From NCBI GenBank assembly GCA_048266425.1, contig JBLWZN010000019.1, positions 1 through 64,000 on the forward strand: a DNA stretch of 64,000 bases, in the 5' to 3' direction. The notes beneath the pieces are model-generated. The model searched no databases and was not told where the DNA came from. It saw only the letters and a list, made by a program, of their open reading frames with translations. Made by a program: the position numbers and the translations under genes. Below are positions 17,456 through 25,107 of this stretch, in pieces (positions within the stretch are counted from its first letter, which is position 1; each line of letters opens with the position of its first letter). Source of the DNA: Cerina sp048266425. Lineage in GTDB: Bacteria > Bacteroidota > Bacteroidia > Flavobacteriales > Flavobacteriaceae.

Positions 17456-17977
17456 TTAGAATTTCCCGCTCTTGTGCTCTTCCTGCCATTTCCTCAAATC
17501 GGTCCATTTGTTCTCGTAGCACATCCTAGCCTGCATGGGCCAAGATGCGGGATCGTGAATTTTATAGCGTTCCCCGCCGGAATCCAAAACTTCCTGGCAT
17601 TTGGCCACCGTTATTTCCGATAGGGCTTTCCACGTTTTAATGTCGAATTTATGGAATAGCTGCTCGATCTTGGGGCCTATTCCCTCAACAATCTTTAGGT
17701 CGTCTTGTTTAATAGCTTTGCCGAAGGCAGCTTTTGCGGCCGAACTGTTAAAGGAGATAAGCGGCGCTATGGGAGCTACATTTACGGATATTTTTTTGTT
17801 GCAGTCGGCCAAATCGGCTTCCAATTTTGTGTTCTTTTCCCTAAGCAGCTGTAGGTCGGCGGACTGGTCAACGACCTCAACGCTTCCCTTACCCATTAAA
17901 TAGCCCAAGATCGCACAAATAATTCCGACCAAAGCTGGTATTAACCAGCACCAGATACTCATGTTTTGAAAATCCAT
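17456..17977 (-). CDS. Membrane-anchored helix-hairpin-helix protein
   Basis: 173 residues: one N-terminal transmembrane helix (CWLIPALVGIICAILGYLMG, residues 10-29), a charged coiled-coil-like stretch at about 38-65, then a C-terminal domain starting DDLKIVEGIGPKIEQLFHKF. That motif is the helix-hairpin-helix pattern of DNA polymerase/nuclease-associated domains, here tethered to a membrane. The family is common in Bacteroidota and unnamed. It lies 23 bp behind an OmpA gene, so the pair probably acts together at the envelope. Whether the domain still binds nucleic acid or has become a protein-interaction module is open. Confidence 0.65.
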   Translation of the reverse strand: MDFQNMSIWCWLIPALVGIICAILGYLMGKGSVEVVDQSADLQLLREKNTKLEADLADCNKKISVNVAPIAPLISFNSSAAKAAFGKAIKQDDLKIVEGIGPKIEQLFHKFDIKTWKALSEITVAKCQEVLDSGGERYKIHDPASWPMQARMCYENKWTDLRKWQEEHKSGKF

Positions 17978-18000
17978 ATTCTTTTTTTATAGTTGATTGT

Positions 18001-18900
18001 TTAGTTTAGTGTAACGACTGTTCTCCTGTTTTTTGCCCTACCTTCTTCGGTGGTATTGGGGGCGACAGGATTGTCCGGTCCTTTGGAGGTTGTTTTTATT
18101 CTTGTTCCCGATAGTCCGTTCTTAATCAAATACTCCTTGGCAAAGTCGGCGCGACGCTGACCCAAGGCCATATTGGTAGCCCTGGAACTCGTATTGTCCG
18201 TATATCCCGTAATTGTACAGGAAGCATTGGCATCCTTATCCAAATACCTGGAAATATCCGCAAATTTTTGGCGCTGTTCCGGATTTAGTTCGATGCTGGA
18301 TTCCGACGTTTCAAAATAAAGCACTAAGGGTTCTGCCTTTATTTGCTCATATAGCGCCTTTAATTCATCGTTAGCGGTGGGGGATTCGCCCTCGAAATTG
18401 TAGGCTACCGGCCCTTTGAACATTTTCCCGTCAGGGACCATGCTCTCCATCAATTGCCCCTTGGTGTTGATCTGGGCGGATGGAATCCCTTGGGTTACAA
18501 GATGATTCTTTACGGCATTGGCCCTGGCGAGGCCTAGGTTGGGAAACGCCGTATTATTATTTTCATCGCTTTTGTAATATCCTATGATATTGAAGGATTT
18601 GCCGGGATTTTCGGCCAAATAGGTTCCAAGGCCTTCAATTCCACGTCTTACCTTAGGTGAAAGAGGCAAAAGTATGTCGGAGGACGACACATTAAAATTG
18701 AAATTGTCGTTTACTTTATACGCATATTTTCCGTCGCTAAATGCCAACGGATATGATGTAGGAATCGGCGCCGCGGGTATCACTGCTGTTGGGGCCTCTT
18801 CTACGGTGACCCTGCACAAGCTGCAGTAGTTCAGGTAAAAATAGGTGCCCGCCAGAATTGTGATAATTATCCCCAACAGATTTGTAAAAGATTTTGTCAT
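18001..18900 (-). CDS. OmpA family protein with two OmpA-like domains
   Basis: 299 residues with an uncleaved-looking N-terminal hydrophobic helix (GIIITILAGTYFYLNYC). It has two OmpA/MotB-type domains: a degenerate one at about 65-150 (SFNIIGYYKSD, NLGLARANAVKNHL) and a typical C-terminal one at about 195-299 (TGYTDNTSSRATNMALGQRRADFAKEYL). The C-terminal domain has the usual NxxLGQRRA peptidoglycan-binding layout. It probably links the envelope to peptidoglycan. The downstream helix-hairpin-helix gene is likely cotranscribed. Confidence 0.8.
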   Translation of the reverse strand: MTKSFTNLLGIIITILAGTYFYLNYCSLCRVTVEEAPTAVIPAAPIPTSYPLAFSDGKYAYKVNDNFNFNVSSSDILLPLSPKVRRGIEGLGTYLAENPGKSFNIIGYYKSDENNNTAFPNLGLARANAVKNHLVTQGIPSAQINTKGQLMESMVPDGKMFKGPVAYNFEGESPTANDELKALYEQIKAEPLVLYFETSESSIELNPEQRQKFADISRYLDKDANASCTITGYTDNTSSRATNMALGQRRADFAKEYLIKNGLSGTRIKTTSKGPDNPVAPNTTEEGRAKNRRTVVTLN

Positions 18901-19542
18901 GGATAAATTGATTAGTGTTTAGTATATCTAATGTATTAAAAAAATCTTAAATTATCGAATTGTTTTGAAGTTAAATGTTAAGAATCAGGAAGTTGACCCC
19001 TAGGGTAGAAACTTTGTCGACTTTGAAAATATTATGCCGGTATGTGGATCAAGCAGGTTGATGACCACTTGCCCGTGGAAGGGATGGTTGGGAATAATCC
19101 TTGAATTGGGACCGTTTTTTTTTTAGCGTATCTACGCAAAGGAGGCCATCTATACAGTATTTGCTGCCATTTGTACTTTTTAAGATGGATTTTTGGTAAA
19201 GAATGTGGTTATTAGCCTCCATATTAAATGGATACCCTATTTCTCCCGACAAAGTTCCGGTACTGAAATAGGGTTTTTTGTCATCGTTTTGATCCAAAAG
19301 GACCGCAGAACCCACGAGGCTTTTTACAGTTTATACAGCAATGGATTACATCTGTACATTTTTTTGGACAGATGACACATAAGGGGTAGGAAATAAATTA
19401 TATATGGACTAAATTTAAAGAAGCTATTGTCTGCGAAGTAAGTAGATCAAGTTTTGATGTAAATACTATTTTGAGTTAGTTAGTTTGGTTTGAAAAAGAC
19501 CCGCTTCCCGATAAGGTCAGCGGGTCTTTTGTTGGTTTTTGC
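18901..19542. other. 642-bp spacer without a supported gene
   Basis: Contains the terminator at 19494-19530. A minus-strand open frame at 19049-19315 looks partly protein-like (for example YFSTGTLSGEIGYPFN) but begins at GTG, ends in a low-complexity tail and matches nothing I know. It could be a decayed exported protein. The promoter of the OmpA gene must lie in 18901-19050. Confidence 0.5.
19494..19530 (-). terminator. Intrinsic terminator after the aldehyde dehydrogenase gene
   Basis: AAAAGACCCGCT and AGCGGGTCTTTT form a 12-bp perfect stem around a 13-nt loop, with a short U tract on the minus strand. It begins 13 bp past the stop of the gene ending at 19543. The A/T ends would allow use on both strands. 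Confidence 0.75.
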
Positions 19543-21096
19543 CTACAAATCGAACTTTATGCCTTGCGCCAGCGGAAGTTCTGTTGTATAGTTGATGGTG
19601 TTGGTTTGCCGTCTCATATAGGCCTTCCAAGCGTCGGAACCGCTTTCGCGACCCCCGCCCGTTTCTTTTTCCCCACCAAATGCTCCGCCAATCTCGGCCC
19701 CAGAGGTCCCGATGTTTACGTTGGCAATTCCGCAATCACTTCCTTGAACGGATAGGAAGTATTCAGCTTCCCTAAGATTATTGGTCATGATGGCAGAGGA
19801 CAGTCCTTGAACGACATTGTTTTGTATCTCTATGGCATTATCAACCTCCCCGGAATATTTTAGAAGATAGAGGATCGGGGCAAAGGTCTCCTGCTGTACT
19901 ATTTCAAAATGGGGTTTGGCTTCGGCTATGGCCGGTTTTACATAGCAGCCACTTTCATAGCCCGTTCCCTCCAAAACTCCGCCTTCCACTATAATCTTTC
20001 CGCCTTCCGCAACCACCCGTTCAAGGGCTTTTTGATAGGGCTTTATCGCATCTTGATCTATCAGTGGGCCTACATGGTTGTTCTCGTCCAAAGGATTGCC
20101 TATGCGAAGCTGTTTATATGCCTCCACCACGGCGTTTTTAACATTATCGTAGATAGATTCGTGTATTATCAATCTTCGGGTAGACGTACAGCGTTGGCCA
20201 CAGGTGCCTACGGCCCCGAAAACCGCCCCGATTACGGTCATTTTGATGTCGGCATCCGGAGTAACGATAATGGCGTTGTTGCCTCCCAGTTCCAGCAGGG
20301 ATTTTCCCAATCGGGCTGCGACAGCTTGTGCCACAATTTTCCCCATCCTTATGGATCCGGTAGCGGAAATAAGCGGAATTCGAGGGTCATGGGACATATA
20401 TTCGCCAACTTTGTAATCTCCGGTAACCAAACATGAAATCCCTTCCGGTAGATCGTTGTCCCTAAAGACCCCTGCTGCAATGGTTTGACAGGCAACACCA
20501 CAAAGTGGGGTTTTTTCGCTGGGTTTCCAGATACAGACATCTCCGCAGACCCATGCAAGTGCCGTATTCCAAGCCCATACGGCGACGGGAAAGTTAAATG
20601 CGGAGATAATGCCTACCACTCCCAAGGGATGGTACTGTTCGTACATGCGGTGTCCCGGTCTTTCGGAATGCATCGTCAATCCGTGCAATTGACGGGAAAG
20701 ACCAACGGCAAAATCACAGATGTCTATCATTTCCTGGACTTCGCCCAGCCCTTCCTGATAAGATTTTCCCATTTCGTAAGATACCAGTCTGCCCAAGGGT
20801 TCTTTTAATTCACGAAGCTTTTCCCCAAATTGGCGTACAATCTCCCCACGCTGTGGGGCGGGAACCGACCGCCATTTTTTAAAGGCCAATGTTGCGGTTG
20901 TAATTACTTTTTCATAATCTTCCTTGGAGGTTGTATTTATTTTGGCAATCAAGGCTCCGTCCACCGGGGAAAAAGAGGTAATCGGTTCTCCGGACCCAAA
21001 ATTGTCGGAACCTGTAGCGGTACCATTGTTCGTTTTTTTTATTCCCAATGCTTGTAAAGCATCGCTAATTCCAAATTCAACTGCAATATTTGACAT
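19543..21096 (-). CDS. Aldehyde dehydrogenase, ALDH7/aminoadipate-semialdehyde type
   Basis: 517 residues. The catalytic cysteine is in GTCGQRCTSTRRL (C303) and the general base in LELGGNN (E269). The C-terminal TNTINYTTELPLAQGIKFDL block matches the ALDH7 branch (alpha-aminoadipic semialdehyde/piperideine-6-carboxylate dehydrogenase). It oxidises an aldehyde to an acid with NAD(P) and is likely part of lysine breakdown. The upstream kynurenine-pathway gene raises 2-aminomuconate semialdehyde as an alternative substrate. The two genes are 211 bp apart and a -7 box precedes this one, so they may be separate transcripts. Confidence 0.85.
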   Translation of the reverse strand: MSNIAVEFGISDALQALGIKKTNNGTATGSDNFGSGEPITSFSPVDGALIAKINTTSKEDYEKVITTATLAFKKWRSVPAPQRGEIVRQFGEKLRELKEPLGRLVSYEMGKSYQEGLGEVQEMIDICDFAVGLSRQLHGLTMHSERPGHRMYEQYHPLGVVGIISAFNFPVAVWAWNTALAWVCGDVCIWKPSEKTPLCGVACQTIAAGVFRDNDLPEGISCLVTGDYKVGEYMSHDPRIPLISATGSIRMGKIVAQAVAARLGKSLLELGGNNAIIVTPDADIKMTVIGAVFGAVGTCGQRCTSTRRLIIHESIYDNVKNAVVEAYKQLRIGNPLDENNHVGPLIDQDAIKPYQKALERVVAEGGKIIVEGGVLEGTGYESGCYVKPAIAEAKPHFEIVQQETFAPILYLLKYSGEVDNAIEIQNNVVQGLSSAIMTNNLREAEYFLSVQGSDCGIANVNIGTSGAEIGGAFGGEKETGGGRESGSDAWKAYMRRQTNTINYTTELPLAQGIKFDL

Positions 21097-21132
21097 ATTA
21101 TAACTTTTTAGGCGTGAATTGTTGTGTTTTTA

Positions 21133-21140
21133 CAAAGTTA
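21133..21140 (-). promoter_or_regulatory. -7 box of the aldehyde dehydrogenase gene
   Basis: On the minus strand TAACTTTG, a full match to the Bacteroidota TAnnTTTG box, 37 nt before the ATG at 21096. No good -33 TTG is visible at the usual distance. Confidence 0.4.
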
Positions 21141-21307
21141 CGAATTATTGTACTGTGAAGTCAGGACGAGTCTTGTTTCCGGGATTAAAAGAAATACAAA
21201 TCGGGTTTAAAGGGCGTTTCTATTCCAATAGCAGGAATGTAACAAAAGTAAGGAGGGCGATAATTACAGGGATGATGGATTTGATGGTCAACCTATTTTA
21301 TTTATGG

Positions 21308-21844
21308 TTATTCCCCAATAAATCGTGGGTCAACCTCCATCACGGAACCACATTTGGAACAGGTCCGCAATGCTTCGGAGTTATAAAAATCCTTAAAATG
21401 GCCCAAGAAATCCTTTTCTATATCGTTTAGGGGAAAATAGACTTCATGCAGCTTGTGGTTGCAATGGTCACAAAACCAAAGCAGTCCGTCTTTCCCGCTC
21501 AGGCCCACCCGCTTGCGTTCTATGACCAAACCAATGGAACCTTCTTGGCGGATAGGGCAGTGGGGTATTTTGGCGGGATGAAGGTACATATCGCCAGGGC
21601 CTAGTCCGAAGGTCTTTCTTTGTCCGTCTTCCTGCACGGAGATTTCGATATCTCCTTCCAATTGATAAAATAGTTCTTCGGTCTCATTGTAATGATAGTC
21701 CTTCCTGGCGTTGGGGCCGGCAACCACCATCACTATATAGTCGCCCGCATCCCTATAAAGGTTCTTGTTGCCGACGGGAGGTTTTAGGGAATCCCTGTTT
21801 TCCTCTATCCATTTAGGTAGGTTGAAAGGGGGTTTTATGCTCAT
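21308..21844 (-). CDS. nbaC: 3-hydroxyanthranilate 3,4-dioxygenase
   Basis: 178 residues, the length of bacterial HAAO. The cupin iron ligands are visible as H51 and E57 (DYHYNETEELFYQLEG) and H95 (AKIPHCPIRQ). The C-terminal CDHCNHKLHE and CSKCGS pairs form the rubredoxin-like second metal site of the bacterial enzyme. It opens the ring of 3-hydroxyanthranilate, giving aminocarboxymuconate semialdehyde, in tryptophan breakdown or quinolinate/NAD synthesis. No other kynurenine gene is within the window. Confidence 0.92.
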   Translation of the reverse strand: MSIKPPFNLPKWIEENRDSLKPPVGNKNLYRDAGDYIVMVVAGPNARKDYHYNETEELFYQLEGDIEISVQEDGQRKTFGLGPGDMYLHPAKIPHCPIRQEGSIGLVIERKRVGLSGKDGLLWFCDHCNHKLHEVYFPLNDIEKDFLGHFKDFYNSEALRTCSKCGSVMEVDPRFIGE

Positions 21845-21925
21845 GAAGTTGGGTTTAAGGTTTCTATTGTTTCCGGATTCAGGTTGGATTAATCGTTAAA
21901 AGTTAATAGTGTTTGAAGTTGGTGA

Positions 21926-21957
21926 AACTCTGCCGACTGCTGCTGCCAACTGCTTGC
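21926..21957. repeat. Degenerate CTGCC-ACTG word repeat
   Basis: The spacer contains CTGCCGACTG then CTGCTGCCAACTG, a run of near-copies of a 10-bp word. A similar tract occurs at 59938-59962. This type of wording recurs in spacers across the window. Confidence 0.45.
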
Positions 21958-22070
21958 TTATTGTTAAGGGTTCGGTTTTCAGTGTTTGGTGTTCGTGGCT
22001 TTTTAACCCCAAACTACAAATGCCAGACCGATTGGCATCCAACCCAAAATTAAGAAAAGAAATCGGAAGA

Positions 22071-22547
22071 TTAGCGGTAGAACAGCTGGGTGAAATAGTA
22101 ATGTCCCGAAGCGTCTTTTTTAACACTTACTGCGGTATGTGTAAAATTGCCTTCAATATTTTTTCGGTGTCCGGAACTGGCGACCCATTTTTCAAAGGTA
22201 ACCTTGGCGGTGGGATAATCTTTTGCAACGTTCTCCGCAACGGCAGACGCGTCTACTTTGGTGGAAATATCGGAAGCACGGGAAGTAAAACCGTCATGGT
22301 TTATGTTCCCCTTGGCAATCATGTAATCGGTGTGCTGATTGGCATAGACATAAGCAACCGAACTAAACTCCAAGGTACTGTAGCCTAGAGTGGTCCGGTA
22401 ATTATTTACCAATCCTAGAAGTTCCTGTTCTAAAGGAACTGCGTTCTCGGTTTCTAATACAGCAGGTGATTCCAATGGCTCTTTGCCACAGGAAGTTGCC
22501 AATAATACAAACAAAACCAAGATCGCATAATGCAATCCCATTTTCAT
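22071..22547 (-). CDS. CAP-domain (SCP/PR-1-like) lipoprotein
   Basis: Chosen start gives 158 residues. MKMGLHYAILVLFVLLATSC ends in a lipobox, so it is an exported lipoprotein. The rest is a single CAP domain: LEQELLGLVNNYRT at the start, ANQHTDYMIAKGNINHDGF with the conserved histidine, VAENVAKDYPTA, and WVASSGHRKNIEGNFTHTAV with the second histidine. CAP proteins of bacteria have unclear function (lipid or protease roles are proposed). I start at the ATG at 22547 because the lipoprotein signal begins there. Confidence 0.8.
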   Translation of the reverse strand: MKMGLHYAILVLFVLLATSCGKEPLESPAVLETENAVPLEQELLGLVNNYRTTLGYSTLEFSSVAYVYANQHTDYMIAKGNINHDGFTSRASDISTKVDASAVAENVAKDYPTAKVTFEKWVASSGHRKNIEGNFTHTAVSVKKDASGHYYFTQLFYR

Positions 22548-22788
22548 ATAGTGTTCTATTTGTAAGTAGGAAAGTCGAAGAATGGGTGTTTTTGTGTTCT
22601 CGACGCGTTCTTGGGGAAGAAACAGACTCAATATTACAAAAAAAAATGTTTAGTGATCCTATAAAAATCAAATTTATTCGACAAAAGGTCAAATTTTGAA
22701 CAACTCATGGTTTAAGCGTTGAGACCCCGAGAGCCATGGGCAGGTTTGAAAAATGTAGGTTTCCCAATCGCCGAAAAGTAAAAATTCC

Positions 22789-22821
22789 TTGCCTAATGAC
22801 GCAACCATTTGCTTAATTTTA
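22789..22821 (+). promoter_or_regulatory. Candidate promoter of the lipocalin-like lipoprotein gene
   Basis: TTG at 22789-22791, 22 bp, then TAATTTTA at 22814-22821 (one mismatch to TAnnTTTG), 28 nt before the ATG at 22849. Confidence 0.35.
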
Positions 22822-22848
22822 CATTTATAAGGAAACAATAAATCTAAA

Positions 22849-23376
22849 ATGATGAAATTAAAATCGATTTTTATGGGAGCCTCGCTCTTGGTTGGCATGG
22901 TGTTATCTGGATGTTCCGATGATAATGACGACAATTGTGCACCGGATTATACAGGACCATTGACCGATAGTGAGTCGCTCTTGGTAGGCCAATGGAGTCT
23001 ATCCGCAATTAATTCTGACAAGGCGTTAGACCTTACCGATGACGAAGTAGAAAATCCGTCAACCGATATTTATGCCCAATACACGGACTGTCAAAAGGAT
23101 GCGAGGTATGACTTTGCGGAAGATAGGAACTATAATTTTGCTCAAGGGGCAGTAGAGACCAATTGTGACAATAAATTAATTACCAATGGAACTTGGCAAT
23201 ACGATAACAGCCAAATTAATTTTGTAAATAGTTGTGTCATTCTAAACTTGCCCATAACTTTTATAAATGCAAATACTTCCTTTAAATCGGTTTCCGAAAA
23301 TTTGCTTGTCAAGGATGTTACGGGGTCGGTTACAACGGTTACATGGACTTTTGTGTACACAAAGGTCACTCCATAA
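22849..23376 (+). CDS. Lipocalin-like lipoprotein
   Basis: 175 residues with a lipoprotein signal ending in LVGMVLSGC and a flexible acidic linker (SDDNDDN). The mature part begins LVGQWSLSAI and continues with beta-strand-rich segments, the pattern of lipocalin-like (DUF4923/5004-type) domains frequent in Bacteroidota. Outer-membrane or periplasmic location is expected; ligand unknown. It is monocistronic and ends before the hairpin at 23406-23449. Confidence 0.7.
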   Translation: MMKLKSIFMGASLLVGMVLSGCSDDNDDNCAPDYTGPLTDSESLLVGQWSLSAINSDKALDLTDDEVENPSTDIYAQYTDCQKDARYDFAEDRNYNFAQGAVETNCDNKLITNGTWQYDNSQINFVNSCVILNLPITFINANTSFKSVSENLLVKDVTGSVTTVTWTFVYTKVTP

Positions 23377-23405
23377 GGCTTCGATTAAATAGGCCGTGCG
23401 CATAT

Positions 23406-23449
23406 CGCATTACGCCGTACGCCATATTTGGTGTGTACGGCGTATTGCG
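23406..23449. terminator. Long imperfect hairpin between convergent genes
   Basis: The arms CGCATTACGCCGTACGCC and GGTGTGTACGGCGTATTGCG pair over about 16 positions with one T-T mismatch and one G-T pair. It is placed between the lipoprotein gene (stop 23376) and the convergent cvpA gene (stop 23498). No U tract follows, so it may be a bidirectional transcript end or a mobile palindrome. Confidence 0.5.
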
Positions 23450-23497
23450 AATGGCGGCATAGCAATTGTCAGGGGTAGTGATGTATCACACCCTAAT

Positions 23498-24004
23498 TTA
23501 TTCCATTTCCTCTTTTTCGTCCAATTCCCTCAATACGGCATTGAATGCAAATTCACCGATATTCTTAATGGGTTCGTAGAGTACGGATTTTTTCTTGGTG
23601 GCCTCGTCTATCATGGTGGTGGAGTTGTTGATACGATCGAAAAATATCAACAGGGCCCCAAGGATCAACGCTATCTTTAGGGTTCCAAAAACGGCTCCCG
23701 CTAGTTTGTTGACAAACCCCAGCATGGCAAAATTGGCTATTTTGGTCAACAACTTTCCTGCCATATGTACAACAACGACAATGATGATAAAGGTTACCAA
23801 AAAGGAAGTAAGCGAAATGTAACGGGCATCCCAATCCATGTTTTTGGACAGATAGTCCCCTACCATATAAGAAAAATGAATGGCACCATAAATGCCAGCA
23901 ATAAGGGCGATCAATGAGGCAAGCTCAACGAACAATCCATTGATAAAGCCACGATAGAGCCCCCAAATGAGCAACAGTCCCAAAACAATATCCAAAAAAT
24001 CCAT
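23498..24004 (-). CDS. cvpA: CvpA family membrane protein
   Basis: 168 residues. MDFLDIVLGLLLIWGLYRGFINGL is the typical CvpA start, followed by three more hydrophobic helices at about 29-48, 65-83 and 98-121 and a charged C-terminal tail. CvpA proteins are needed for colicin V export in E. coli and have broader, unclear envelope roles. The gene stands alone; TATATTTG (24028-24035) lies 24 nt before the start. Confidence 0.82.
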   Translation of the reverse strand: MDFLDIVLGLLLIWGLYRGFINGLFVELASLIALIAGIYGAIHFSYMVGDYLSKNMDWDARYISLTSFLVTFIIIVVVVHMAGKLLTKIANFAMLGFVNKLAGAVFGTLKIALILGALLIFFDRINNSTTMIDEATKKKSVLYEPIKNIGEFAFNAVLRELDEKEEME

Positions 24005-24027
24005 ATGATTAGGCTTAAGTGATCATA

Positions 24028-24035
24028 CAAATATA
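24028..24035 (-). promoter_or_regulatory. -7 box of cvpA
   Basis: Minus-strand TATATTTG, a full TAnnTTTG match, 24 nt before the ATG at 24004. No clear -33 element. Confidence 0.4.
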
Positions 24036-24099
24036 GAATTTTGATTTGTACCTTTGGAAGAGTTCCTGGTCCCATATCAAAAAGCTGGTTCACTCAAAG

Positions 24100-24175
24100 G
24101 AACCAAGAGCCAAGAAACAAGACCAAAGAAAGAAAAGGAGAACACAGAGAAGATAACAAAGACTAAGAATGAATC
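24100..24175. repeat. Purine-rich degenerate ACCAAGA-type tract
   Basis: Successive variants of ACCAAGAG, CCAAGAAACAAGACCAAAG and AAAGAAAAGGAGAACACAG. It is a low-complexity spacer made of drifting copies of a short word, without a reading frame. Confidence 0.4.
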
Positions 24176-24292
24176 TGCATCTTATGGATGGCCTTAAAAA
24201 CGAATTCACTTTCTTTGTTCCGATGCTAGCTCGCCTTATTAAAAGGAGATAACCAGTTCAATTAAAATGAATTTATTTTTATTTAGACCATA

Positions 24293-24652
24293 ATGTCCAG
24301 AGATACCCTATTAAAAGAACGATGGGAATTGTTGGTGAAGAAGCTTTCCGCTCAATTTTCAGATAATGACCCTTTAGAATTGGATGCTATTATTTATCTG
24401 GTGGGCGTTCAGGAATTGGGACAATACCATAAGACCTATAAAAAGGATGAAAAGATCAACCTGATGCACATTGCTATCTGTAGACTGCTGGAACCCTATG
24501 GATATTACGAGTTCGATTACTTCGACGAGGAAGGTTGGCCCCATTATACCATTAAGGAAGAACTGCCCCCGTTAAAGGCCGGTGAACAATCGGTGTTGAT
24601 GAAGGAGGCGATCGTGTCGTATTTCTTGGAGAATGAATATTTGGCATCCTAG
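24293..24652 (+). CDS. Conserved hypothetical protein, 119 aa
   Basis: A soluble acidic protein. The N-terminal helix (LLKERWELLVKKLSAQF), a YLVGVQELGQY segment and the aromatic patch PYGYYEFDYFDEEGWPHY stand out. I do not recognise a named domain, though proteins with this wording occur in other Bacteroidota as far as I recall. There is no signal peptide. The coding frame is well supported by composition and by the lack of competing frames. Confidence 0.65.
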   Translation: MSRDTLLKERWELLVKKLSAQFSDNDPLELDAIIYLVGVQELGQYHKTYKKDEKINLMHIAICRLLEPYGYYEFDYFDEEGWPHYTIKEELPPLKAGEQSVLMKEAIVSYFLENEYLAS

Positions 24653-24768
24653 TCCCATCCAAACTTATGGCAGTAGCTATTTTGACATTAGTTGGGATGA
24701 ATGAACATGTAATGGTATCCCTGGAAATTCAGCATGACAGTTTGGAACAAATATATTTATCCGATTAA

Positions 24769-25107
24769 GTGAAAACCAACAAACCCTACTATGCCGTAAT
24801 TTTTACATCCCTTAGAACGGAAGGGGACAAGGGTTATTCCGAGATGGCGAAAAGAATGGAGGAGCTGGCAAGCGTCCAACCTGGCTTTTTGGGGTTGGAA
24901 AGCGCTAGGGAAGAGGTGGGTATTACCGTGAGCTATTGGGAGAGTATGGAGGCCATTGCCAATTGGAAATCCAATTCCGATCACTTGTTTGCCCAACAAA
25001 AGGGCAAGAAGGATTGGTATTCCTGGTATAAGGTCCGGATATGTTTAATAGAACGGGAATACGAATTTTCCAAGGTATCCAAGGTTTCTGGGTATGGACC
25101 TAAATGA
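24769..25107 (+). CDS. Antibiotic biosynthesis monooxygenase-like (ABM) protein
   Basis: 112 residues starting at GTG. The pattern YYAVIFTSLRTEGDKGYSEMAKRMEELA, then QPGFLGLESARE and ISVSYWESMEAIANWK-like segments, matches the dimeric alpha-beta ABM fold. Proteins of this length are often annotated as heme-degrading or antibiotic-biosynthesis monooxygenases, but most have no known activity. The 3' end overlaps the GlpD start by 14 bp, so the two genes are probably coupled. Confidence 0.72.
   Translation: MKTNKPYYAVIFTSLRTEGDKGYSEMAKRMEELASVQPGFLGLESAREEVGITVSYWESMEAIANWKSNSDHLFAQQKGKKDWYSWYKVRICLIEREYEFSKVSKVSGYGPK

Noticed and set aside
19049..19315. Minus-strand frame of 88 codons with some protein-like wording
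   Set aside because: GTG start, low-complexity end, no motif or neighbour link. It may be a decayed exported protein but I cannot support it as a gene.
12436..23376. Many long frames opposite or inside nrdJ, ALDH, trpB2 and pfkB
   Set aside because: They are antisense or shifted shadows of strongly supported genes with low-likelihood proteins.
24667..24768. 33-codon frame ending directly at the GTG of the ABM gene, in the same frame
   Set aside because: The stop TAA separates it from the ABM frame and the ABM family begins at the GTG; the short frame has no recognisable content.
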